Shown here in pieces: positions 14,051-24,200 of a stretch of 64,000 nt of DNA. The translations under genes and the position numbers were made by a program. Within the stretch, counting starts at the first letter, position 1; each line of letters opens with the position of its first letter. Under the pieces are notes generated by a model that had not been told where the DNA came from, did not search any database, and saw only the letters and a program-made list of their open reading frames with translations. Source of the DNA: Mycogone perniciosa (taxonomy: Eukaryota; Ascomycota; Sordariomycetes; Hypocreales; Hypocreaceae); NCBI GenBank assembly GCA_025331125.1, contig JAOALB010000031.1, positions 310,001-374,000 of the forward strand, read 5' to 3'.

Positions 14051-14630
14051 TGTTAAAAAGGAGGGCTAAAAAGTAAGGATTTCAGTGTATTTAGGTAACC
14101 TTTCTATTCTGGCTAGACCCGGAATTAGGCCCGACGCTAGGACCGAGTTCTGGAGGAACTTCGGTGTAAGTCAGGAAATATCTGTTATCTTCAACGATAA
14201 CAATTGAGCTAGGACCAGCTACCCCGCCTACCTTAGACTTAATACAATAGGCATAATGGCTATTGTGAAAAATCTGACTAAAATGGTTTCCTGTTTGTAT
14301 GGCCGTGAGTCGATTTGGACGATTTCCTATATAAATGAATTTTGCGGAAAATAGGAATAAGGCCACGAACCCAATTCTGCTGCTGCATTCCTATTATTTA
14401 GTCGGAGGATTAGTGTAGAAGATAAAGCTATTGTTTATACAATCACTTCTACACTGGCCGCATATACACTAGATATTCTATAGCTTCTAGCTATTAGATT
14501 ATTTACAATTCAATTGTTTATCTATTATTAGCCCAATTAGACTCTCAGTCGTTTCCTCATTACTGCGTTGTGTGCAGCTTCCTAAAAGCCACACATTAAT
14601 GAGGTTCAGTATAACCTTGTTATTTTAACA
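14051..14630 (+). mobile_element. solo LTR (family A), target duplication AATTT
   Basis: This 580-bp copy of the element at 5062-5643 has ends TGTTAAAA and TTTTAACA and perfect 5-bp flanking repeats AATTT at 14046-14050 and 14631-14635. It keeps more G and C than the other copy, so it is younger or less RIP-affected. An open frame of 91 codons on its minus strand is not conserved in the other copy and is not a gene. Strand is arbitrary. Confidence 0.87.
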
Positions 14631-14897
14631 AATTTATTTTTTAATAGTTAATTAAAAGGTTATAAATTTTAGTAAGTAGGCACTTGAAAGGTAGGGTACC
14701 TGTAGGTATAGGGGGGAAGCTAGTTTACCTAGTTAATAGGACTATTATATAGTTTAAGTTCTAGTTATTTTATATAATATAAATATTATATATATTGGTC
14801 TTAATTAAAATAAACAATATATAAACTGTTAACTAGTTATTTCCAGTAGAAAGCTACCTTAGATCTTGTACCTTTCTTAAATTTTATTAATACTTTA

Positions 14898-15311
14898 TAT
14901 TATATAGTAGATAAGGTTATCTATCTATATATAAAGTATAAAGCTTTACTTTTGCAGGATTTATGGTCTGACAGTTATAAGCCCGGTATCGTTTCGCGCG
15001 AAATGATGTAATATAACTCTAGGTTGCAAGTTCAATTCTATCTTAAAGAAATTAAAATACGCTAAGGTTCCCCTTAAGAGGGAATAACTAAATATATATG
15101 GAAAAAGTCCTAGTTTAACCAGATCTAGGCACCACAGCCACGGTTAAGGTTAACAGAAAGTCCTCTATGCCCTGCCCTTATATAGGATTACAGGGAATAC
15201 AGGCGCTCTATCTAAACTATCGCACCTGGGGGGTGTGTCACATTGCATATAAGGTCATCTATCCATGCATAAAGTATGGAGCTTCACTTTTGCAGGATTT
15301 ATGGTCTGACA
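14898..15311 (+). mobile_element. TRIM-like miniature LTR element with 76-bp terminal repeats
   Basis: Two 76-bp direct repeats (14898-14973 and 15236-15311) bracket 262 bp. The better-preserved right repeat begins TGTCA and ends TGACA, the usual LTR termini; the left repeat differs mainly by C/T and G/A. A purine-rich run with six Gs (about 15227-15235) lies immediately before the right repeat, in the position of a polypurine tract. The flanks CTTTA (14893-14897) and CTTGA (15312-15316) are a near-perfect 5-bp duplication. The interior is too short to code and contains a hairpin at 14988-15007. Terminal-repeat retrotransposon in miniature is the best fit. Confidence 0.7.
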
Positions 15312-15798
15312 CTTGATTAATAACAGTGGGACTCCTTCCTCATTTGGAAGTTGTATGTATATATGACCTATCTATATTAGTAGAATTACTGTAACCGTAA
15401 GTATTGTTATAGCCAGAGATACGTATTGACCCAACTGACCATACGGAGTAGATTGCGGCGTAATTTTGCCGCATTTCCAGATTATACGGATAAATCGCAG
15501 TATTACTATCCAAGACTGGGGCACAGTCTACAGTAAAAATTCTTCTCATTACCTAAAAGATGCCTTTAGGCTGCTAGGACAGCCGGCTGCCATTAACGGA
15601 AACTACTCAAAGGAGCCTTTATTAAATAGCCGGCATGTCAGACTTCCACAATTTCTTTCTCACCTTTTATAATTCATTATAGCCAGAATTTCTTTTCCCT
15701 ATACAGCCATTGTGATCTCTTACTGGAACGAATGGTAAAAATTCAGGACACCTACTTTCCCGTCTTGCCTACAGACTTTTAGAATACCTCCCTCTACT
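15312..15798. promoter_or_regulatory. upstream region of the DUF7704-type gene
   Basis: This 487-bp stretch of normal composition leads to the start codon at 15799. It carries CGGATAA at 15487-15493, the same heptamer that forms the arms of the 39791-39809 palindrome. The short open frames on both strands here show no recognisable protein. The TRIM-like element ends at its left border, so the promoter may be truncated or altered by that insertion. Confidence 0.4.
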
Positions 15799-16281
15799 AT
15801 GGCGTCGCCGTCACAAATCACTATTTCCGCCAATGCCTCCCTCCCACCCACTTTTCGCATTATCCTTCTCTATTTCGAGCCTATTTGTGCTATCTTGGGT
15901 GCCGTGAATGCGGCATTTACGCCGCAGTCTTTCCTATCGACGATGACGCGCAGGACAGGTGTGTTTGCGCCTGACACCATATTCCTATATACCTCCCTGG
16001 CTGGAGGGTGGCTATTCCTGGCCTTGACTGAGGCTGTAATAATGCGAGCATTTGACGATCTGCGTCTGTGGAGATTCCTTTGTTCCAGCATGCTAATCAG
16101 CGATATTTTCACCGTCCACAGTGCTGCACAGGCCATTGGTGGCTGGGCTGACTGGGTTGACGTTTCAAAGTGGATAATAGAGGACTGGATGGTGTTTCTT
16201 GTGACATCAGTGCCGGTCTTGGTTCGACTGTCTATTATTCTTGGTATTGGTGTAAAGCACCCGTCGTCGAGGCAAGGGTAG
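15799..16281 (+). CDS. DUF7704-type small integral membrane protein (160 aa)
   Basis: An intronless 160-codon frame from ATG in a CTACTATGG context. Hydrophobicity suggests four membrane helices, at about residues 18-40, 58-82, 88-112 and 130-153, with a short basic C-terminus. The opening PPTFRIILLYFEPICAILGA, a central W-LFLALTEAVIMR block, DLRLWR and the following W-IEDW segment match the pattern I know for the fungal DUF7704 family (about 140-170 aa, unknown function), so the length is complete. No signal peptide or catalytic motif is evident. It is the first gene of island 1 and lies 1.55 kb upstream of a P450 on the same strand; any shared pathway is inference from position. The family assignment is from memory of the pattern, not a search. 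Confidence 0.75.
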   Translation: MASPSQITISANASLPPTFRIILLYFEPICAILGAVNAAFTPQSFLSTMTRRTGVFAPDTIFLYTSLAGGWLFLALTEAVIMRAFDDLRLWRFLCSSMLISDIFTVHSAAQAIGGWADWVDVSKWIIEDWMVFLVTSVPVLVRLSIILGIGVKHPSSRQG

Positions 16282-17835
16282 ATCATTCTCCATTGCTGTC
16301 AGACTACGAGTAATTATAAGCGGTGTGAAAGAGGGTGGAGGATGGCTTGTATGGGGTAGGCTGGAGGCATGCAATGAGATCGGAGGGGGGATGACTGTAT
16401 TTAAAAATTTTATTAGACACGGATTGATCTCCGAGGAGTATATGTCCTCACGGATCGGCTGTTGTCAGGGGTCCAGGGTGAGGGCATGCCACGGAACGTC
16501 GCCGGGCTTGTCATGTGACCGGATTCAAGGACTGATAGGCCTCTTTTCTAGCCAATGGGCTCTGTATACCTTTAGAAATTAATGCAATCATCGTGATGGT
16601 CATATTTTCCTTTCTCCTATGGGCTAGTAACGTGCCCCTAGCTCCGTCTCTCTTGATGACAACAGTGCCCAAGATTCTCTGACAGTTGGTGTACTTGTTG
16701 GTAACTGAGGGTGAAGCTAGTCCACAGACAATCAAGAATCAGGGGTCATATACTCTCTCCCTTACGGCCATTGAGACACATGAGCATATACTAGTTTGAG
16801 CCTTGAGGAATCTTTTTGGAAGTGAAGTAGCTCAAGATTGTGGGACATAGACTCATTTTCAGGTTATCAAGATATTGGTAACCTTTGTTCCAGTTTATGA
16901 TGTCTCCAGCGGCAATAGTCACGTATTTTTAATTTCTTCGGCCAGTAAGAAAGGAGCTGCAGGGTCCTTGTCATCCTGCTCGTATCTCACCGTCCTTTGC
17001 AATCGTCAGCCACCTTAACAATCATTGGCTGTCTGGGTATACGAAAGAGGGGCAAGAGAGAGATCACCTGTCAAGTTTCCAAAGCGGAGCCTGGTAGGTG
17101 ATTGTATAGGAAAACTACTCCATATACTCTGTACGGAGTACAGCGATTGATCAAAATATGACCGCGTATGGCGATATGAGTTGAAAAAGACCCACTTGAT
17201 TGCATGACTGCCGACACTACTCCGTACCTGGATCCATCTCGGACGAACCATTATGTTCTCGACTCCTACTTACCTGCCAGCCTAAAAAGCCGTTGCCCGA
17301 CTGGCGCGTATGTCGGTTACGCGTTGAGCAGTTATTGTCATGCGAACGCTCAATTGCATCTCTATTGGCCTCTCCCATGATTGAATGAGGAAGCTCGTGT
17401 TCGTATCACTAATATGCTCTCAACTAGTCAATTTACAGGGCCAGCGCAGAGAATAACGTCTTCCATGTGTTACGAAGGACCCTTGTAATCTCCCGTATTA
17501 CAGCTAGCTGACTTTTCCTAAATATATCCGCGTTATCCGACGACCTGGTCATCTTTTCAGTCAGTTTAACGCACCCCCCCTGTCAAGCTGGTAGCGGCCC
17601 GCAGTCCAGGACGCGCTATCCTTACAACAAGATCGATTAGGCACTACAATCTCCCTGTTGACGATGAACGTAGTATTGCTTTCGTGATAGCCATCTTTGG
17701 TACTCCATACATGGAAGTTAGAGCATAAGCGCATGGTGGCTGGTAAGAAAACTTGGTATATATTACGTTACATATCTGCATTAAAACCGACGAAAGAAGA
17801 CCCAACTGTGTTTAGTACCTATTGAATCGATCACC
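16282..17835. other. 1.55-kb intergenic region before the P450 gene
   Basis: Normal base composition, but no reading frame with recognisable protein on either strand; the longest are 60-85 codons and lack family features. It includes the 3' end of the preceding gene and the promoter of the P450 gene. A near-palindrome ACTCTGTACGGAGT lies at 17126-17139, with a related ACTCCGTAC at about 17219; similar sequences occur at 36.6 kb. TTATCCG lies at 17533-17539, about 300 bp before the P450 start. Confidence 0.6.
17754..17765 (+). promoter_or_regulatory. TATA-like element of P450 gene (island 1)
   Basis: TGGTATATATTA lies about 75 bp before the start codon at 17836, a normal TATA-to-ATG distance for a filamentous fungus. 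The start itself has a good CACCATG context. Confidence 0.45.
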
Positions 17836-19837
17836 ATGCTCTCTACAACTCTTCTTTCAATGCCCAGTGCTCTTGACCCTTGGCTACGGCCGGGATACCA
17901 CTGGATTGCTGTGCTTCTTTTCGGACTTCCTATCTTGACTTACTTGCAATCCTGCATCCAATACTTCCTTTCTCAAGTCCTGAGAAATAACAGCCGGAGA
18001 CCACCCCAGGTGCCCTATTACATCCCTATTATTGGAAATGCTTTCAGCATGTTCTTTAATACTGAGAAGTTCCTCCTCAGACTACAGTAAGTACACTTGC
18101 CGTCCATTGCGGAGGATCCATGCTTACCAGAAATCGCTTTCAGAGAGAACCTTGGACAGGTGCCATTTCAACTCCAGCTTGGTCCAAAGCGCTTGTACTA
18201 TGTAGCGCACGGCGAGCAGATACGAACTCTCTTTGCACGGTCAAACGAACTTCTCGGTACACCCCTACTCCTCACGGCTCTTCTTAAATTCTTTGGTATG
18301 CCTAGGGAGGACATCAAGATCTTTGAGGATGACAAGTCTGGCTATCAAACAACACCGGCCCCCGGGTTTGAACATATGGACAAGAATCTACGAGTACACT
18401 ACGGCCAACGTATGGAATTTCTTACATTTCTTCAAGGTACTCATCTTGATATAATGTCTGATAATTTCGCCGACAGACTCTCCCGTCTCTTCTTGGAGGA
18501 CACTATGATAACGGACGATAAGTGGGCATATATTCCAGATCTCTACGACTTTATGAGGCGACGACTCTTCCGTGCGTCTGTGGAAACAACGTGTGGGGAC
18601 TATATGTATAAACTTTGCCCTACATTCAATGAGGACTTCTGGGCATATGAAGGCTCAATTGGCGCCTTGGTCAAAGAGTTGCCTCGCTGGTGGGCACCCC
18701 AGGCTTATGAATCTCGCGAAAAGATGCATGACAACCTCAAAATGTGGTACAAACACTCGTCAGAGCGGTTTGATTGGGATGCAGATGACAGCAATATCGA
18801 ATATGAACCCCTGTTTGGCTCATCTTTGAATCGTGCCATGCAAAGAAGATACCGGGCCGCTGGCTTTACAGATACAGGCAAGGCAGCTAATACCCTTGGT
18901 TTTCTGATAGCGTGAGTAAACCTTGGCAGCGCCCTGGAAGTATTCAAAGGAGCTTCCTCTATCATGTTGTGTTTTCTCTTCACCGACACGTTATGGATAA
19001 TGACCTCCTCTCTACTAGAGAAATGCTGATCGTGTCGTTGAAAATAGATCAAATGCAAATGAAGTCCCCGCTGTCATCTGGGCCATTCTGGACATTATTC
19101 TTACAGAAGGCACAATATCTCGTGTCCTTGCCGAGATCAGCAGTGCCTTCTCCCCCGGCTCTACCACACCTAATATCACAACACTATGCTCCGGTCCATT
19201 GATGACTTCCATATTCATGGAGACTATGCGTCTTCGCGGTGCTGGATCCGTTGCACGTGTATGCACAGTCGAGAAGCTCCCTTTCGGTAGTTGGATTCTC
19301 CCTAAAGATGCAGTAGTCATGGCAACATCATGGCTAGCTGGTCGCGACGAGACTTTCTGGAATAGGGGGCACCGTCTTCCTAACAACCGGTATGAGCACC
19401 CACTTGATCGCTTTTGGCCAGAGCGCTTCCTGTCATACCCCAACGACCCAACAAGCGGGCCCATTCGAAACCCCAAACATGACCTCACTGAGGATTCATC
19501 TCCTCCTGCCGCTGCCAGCATGGCTACTCTAGAAGCCGGCAAGATGATAGACCGTCAGCGTTCACCAGAAGATGACAGACGGGCAACAGTTGTTACCAAG
19601 GGGTTAAGTAATCACTACTTTCCATTCGGCGGAGGCGCTTCTATGTGTCCTGGTCGCATTTTTGCTAAACACGAAATCATCACGGCTGTCGCCGTTACTC
19701 TAAACATGTTCGACATTGAGCCAGTGGACGCCCAGGAGGCTGGAAAGACACGGTCCAACATGACTAGCTTTCCTTTCGGATCACTCGGATTTGATCGCAA
19801 AGTGGCTGTTCGTATAAGGAGAAGAAAGCTGGATTGA
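17836..19837 (+). CDS. cytochrome P450 monooxygenase, CYP7/CYP8-like I-helix (602 aa)
   Basis: Heme-thiolate monooxygenase of the ER membrane. Exons: 17836-18086, 18144-18911 and 19048-19837; introns of 57 and 136 nt with GTAAGT and GTGAGT donors; frame continuous. The start has a CACCATG context. Residues about 22-45 form the membrane anchor, followed by the proline-rich hinge RRPPQVPYYIP. The K-helix ExxR is E398-T-M-R401, PERF is at 464-467, and the heme loop F533-GGGASM-C540-PGR is intact. The I-helix reads FLIASNANEVPAVIW, without the usual Thr but with the N/P pattern of CYP7A and CYP8A (prostacyclin synthase-type) enzymes. About 66 residues separate PERF from the heme loop, more than usual, which explains the length. 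Substrate unknown. The gene ends 239 bp before the inverted-repeat nest. Intron 2 could instead end at 19020, adding nine residues, but the chosen acceptor restores the family I-helix. Confidence 0.9.
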
Positions 19838-20075
19838 GGGAAATGGGCAAACTAGTTGTATTCGAGTTGTGTATATGTGATTTCCAATTATCGCATCGCC
19901 AAATGCGCCAAATAGAAAAATCAAGGGGTCCGTTATTCATGTTGTATAAATAGCGTCCAAAAAGAGCGGGTCCTAGTGACATATTCCTAGCTAATCCTAT
20001 TAATTTCAGCAAATGTCTAACTTTTTCAACTATTCATATTTCATAATTCACGCATTTTAGCTTGTTAATTGAATA

Positions 20076-20171
20076 ATTACCCGTTGGTGGGTCCTCTGGA
20101 AACCAACTAAAAGGTACTTGGTCTTTTAGTTAGGTATAAAATTCATAAGCCACCTTTAAAATCAAGCTACC
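20076..20171 (+). repeat. left inverted repeat of the 16.2-kb nest
   Basis: This 96-bp sequence is repeated in inverted orientation at 36188-36282, with one small indel and otherwise mostly transitions. It lies 239 bp downstream of the P450 stop codon, so P450 transcript termination probably occurs close to or inside it. Confidence 0.85.
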
Positions 20172-20828
20172 TAATTAGTATATAAATGGTTTCTATTTCA
20201 AGTAAGGCCCTTTTTATAATAAAAAGGGGGAAAGTATAGAATTTTATATAATCTTTTATATAGTCCGTTATATAATCCTTTATATAGGCTTAGCTAGTTT
20301 ATTATTATTACTTTTATTATAAAAAGGCTTAAAATATATATTAATAAAACTTTTGTTTTTATTTTCTTAAAAGTATTTTAATATTTAATTAAAAATTAAT
20401 AGATACCTAAAGGCTTAATAAATACCTCTTTTAATATAAATAGTTTAAAGTTTTATTATATTAATAATAAAATTATTTTCTTTTTAATTAAAAAAGTTAA
20501 TAACCTTTTTATTTAAAACCTTTAACAATAAAGTTTTTTTTATAATTAAATTATTACTTAATAGTTAAAAAAACTTTATAGTTATTAATATTATAGACTT
20601 CATTTTTATGCTACTGCTTTTTTAATTTATTTATCTTTATATAAATATAGCGCTTAGCCTTTTAAAATTACTGTTTTCTTTACTTTTTTATATCTTTTTT
20701 CCTATTTATTTTATTTTAATAGCAGATTCTTTAAAATTAATACTTATAATAACTTAACTGTTTAGTTAAATATTTTATTAAAGTTAAGTGTATTTAAGTT
20801 TTATTGTTATTAGAGTTTATTAGCAGTG

Positions 20829-21204
20829 TGTAACGATCCGGGTGATTCTTAATAGTTAAACCAAGGTTTATAGGTTTATATTAATAGAGAGGTTAAAGAT
20901 AAATACTAAATAGGGTAATATAGTTATAATTTTATAGAATAGGCGGTTCTAGTAAATATAATTTATTAATAACTGTTTAAGTAACTATACTAAATAAGTA
21001 ATAAGCTAGTTATATATATATAAAGGAAAGTTATAATAATTATTAGGGAATATAGCTATATTCCTAATAATTTAAGGTTTGCGATTATTTATATATATCC
21101 TTAATGATTAGTAATTCAGTATATACCCTAGTAATTATATTCTTATTAGCCTATTATTTTAATATTCCTTTAAACCTAGGCTTTAGCTTAGGCAGGTTAT
21201 AATA
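20829..21204 (+). mobile_element. LTR of TGTAACG family (family C), copy 1
   Basis: Begins TGTAACGATCCGGG and ends GGTTATAATA, the RIP-altered form of the GGTCGTGACA-type end seen (inverted) at 28440. The downstream sequence matches what adjoins the inverted copy at 35591-35996, so both are 5' LTRs followed by related internal regions, facing each other. The uninterrupted site TTCAGTATATACCC at about 21117 shows what the insertion point of the 27.76-kb element looked like before insertion. Confidence 0.75.
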
Positions 21205-24200
21205 TAATATCCCTTTCCTCTTAGTTTTATCTTTAAAACCTATTATATAGCTATCCTTTTTTTATATAAGCTTTTTCCTTTTAATTTCTTTTTATTCTTA
21301 TTTAACTATACTTTATAGTATTGCAAAATAGTAAAAAGTTTTTAAACCTATCAAATCTTTATAGAATTATACTGCAGCTATATTAATTATTAATACTATT
21401 AGTATTTTTTTTATACTATATTTATTTTATAAAAAGTATAATATTTCCTGTAAAATAGCTATAAATTATTTTCGCTATAAAAAGTATATTTATTAAAGCA
21501 AAATATATAATAAAAATACTATGTCTTTAGCAGTTAATATATATCCTTTTTAACTTATTATAAATTATTTTTAATATTTATAGTATATTATTTAGCAGCT
21601 AGAAAAGAGTATATCAAAAATAACAAGTATACTATTCAATATAAATTATTAAAACAGTAGTAATAAATAATAGTATTAACTACTTTAATAAAGAAATATT
21701 TTATATAATTAAATTATCTTTATGAGCAGGAGTTATAAATATAATCGCGTAAAGTTAAAATATTATATTATAGTATTAATTCATTAAATAAATTAAATAC
21801 GTTTCAATGCGCTAAGTTACACGTTATTATTAATATTTAGTCTTTTAGCAGTATAAGTATATTTAATTAAAATGCAATATTTAATAAAATTTTACTAAAA
21901 GACTTAAATTTTAATAAAAGTAATAAAGTTTTATTAAAGTATTTTTTAAATATTTTATAGGTTTTTAAAAGTTATATTCCTTTTTATAGTTTTTTTATTT
22001 AATTAAATATTAGCGTTTATTATTTTCTGCTTTTATAGCTTTAATGTCTTTAACTTTATATTTTTCTTTAACTGCTAAGACTTTAATTAAATCTATAATT
22101 AATTTATGTTTTAATTCATTTTAAAATAGTTTCTTAAATAATAAAATATACAATATTAAATAAATTTCAATATTATTTAATAATATAAATTTATAAACAA
22201 CTTTTAAAATAACTTTTTTTTTATTAAGTAACGTTTAAGTTTTTTAACATTAATTTATTGCTGAATTGTATTATTTTAATATTTATAGTCTTCTTTTAGC
22301 GAATAATAATATTAGTAAATTATATCTCCTTTTCTAAAGATTAATCCCTTTAATCTATATTTATTAATATATATTTTTATTTTTTTAAGATAAAGTAAAG
22401 ATATATTTATATTTCTTTATATAACTGCTTTATATTTTCAGCTTTAATTTATACTTTATTAATATATAAGCCTTCCTTTAATGCTTTATATATATTTAGC
22501 GTAAAGCTATTATTGATATATATACAGCTAAATCCAATTAACTTTAAAATATTACTATTATAGGATATTTATATAATTAATAACTTCTTTACTTAATTAT
22601 TTTACTTAAAGTTAATATAACTCTTTAAATACACTTTAATAATTTAATTAATATATTCTATTTATTTATTTATTTATAAATAATATATCATACGAAAGTT
22701 ATGATTTATATTTTATTAATATATAAATATTTATTTAAATTGAAATATAAAAGTTAATTTTTAATTAAAATTATATAGTTAACTGTAATAAATTGCAAAA
22801 AAATATAAATTAGTATTTTTATATTTATTACCTTTTTATATAAAAAAAGGAAAACTATTTAATAAATTAATTTGTTCTTATTAAAATATTATTATATTTA
22901 ATGTTTACTTGTAATTTAATAAATAATAGTAATTTAATAATAAAGTTTAATAAAATTAATCTTCATAGTTAGTTTAATATTAATCAGAATTATAATTTAC
23001 TATATAGTTTATATTTTAAAGTTTTAATTATTTTATAAATTATATAGTAAAAAATAATATTTTATATAATTTCTTTAAGCCTTTAAAACTTAAACTATTT
23101 TTATATTTATTTATAAGCTTTATAAATACTTTTATATTTATATATTGAATATTAATAAACTTTCATAATTATACTTTTTAAAGATTTAAAATGTTATTCT
23201 TTTTATTTTATTATTACATTCTTTTATTATTAAACTATATATTATTTAAAATCATTATGTTATTTTAAATAATATAATACTTTTTAATATGTTAAAATAT
23301 ACTATCATTATTAAATACTTTATATATAGCTTAAAATACTATTTACTAATAATATCCTTTAAAGGTTTATTCTAAAATTTATTTAATATATTTAATTCTT
23401 TTTTAATTATAATTAATTAATTTATTTTTAAATCTTTTTTAATACATTAAAATATAATCAAACTTTACAAGGTATTTTATATAGTAAATCTGCTTTTTAA
23501 AAAGTCATTAAACTATTATAAAATATATAATACTTTTATAGTTAATATATACTTTAACTTTATATATTCTTTTTAATATATAGTATTATTAGTTTTTAAA
23601 TATAAAAATAATAATAAAGAATTCTTTATTATATATTAAATAATTTAATTTTATGTTAGATAATGTTTAAAAATGAAAAGCAATAAAATATAGTTTACTA
23701 TTTTTATCTTTGTAGCTAACTTAAACTTTTAGAATAAAATTAAAAGTATTTAAAAATATTAACATATTATTTAAGTAAATAACTATAAGAATATTAGAAT
23801 ACCTTTTTAATATATTATTAATTACTTTTTTAAAATATTATTAAACTATTAATAAAGCTAAAAAGTATAATAAAATATTTAAATAAACTATATTTAATTT
23901 AAAACGTAGTTATTTATTTATAGTCTTCTTTAATATAAATAAAGTTATAAATACTTTTAAAATTTAATATTATAAATTCCTTTTTTTTATATAATTTAGT
24001 TTATTATTTTATAATTAATAGTAATCGAATTTTATTTTTAATAGCAGTATTATTAGATTATAAATGATTTATAATTAACTATAAATTTCTTTATTAATAT
24101 AAATATAATAAAATAACTTATTTCTAATAAAAAAGGTTAAATATACCTTTTAATTAATATATTATTTAGATAATTATATATGCTTTTAAGCTTTTCTTTA

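Noticed and set aside
14091..14366. 91-codon open frame on the minus strand
   Set aside because: It lies wholly inside a solo LTR and is not open in the sister copy at 5.06-5.64 kb.
14974..15060. Functional tRNA gene
   Set aside because: A T-loop-like word is present but I could not form a full cloverleaf; it lies inside a mobile element.
15870..16286. 138-codon antisense frame
   Set aside because: Shadow of the DUF7704-type gene; the sense strand has membrane helices and the family pattern.
16325..16582. 85-codon plus frame after the DUF7704-type gene
   Set aside because: No family resemblance and no splice partners found; likely 3' UTR or intergenic.
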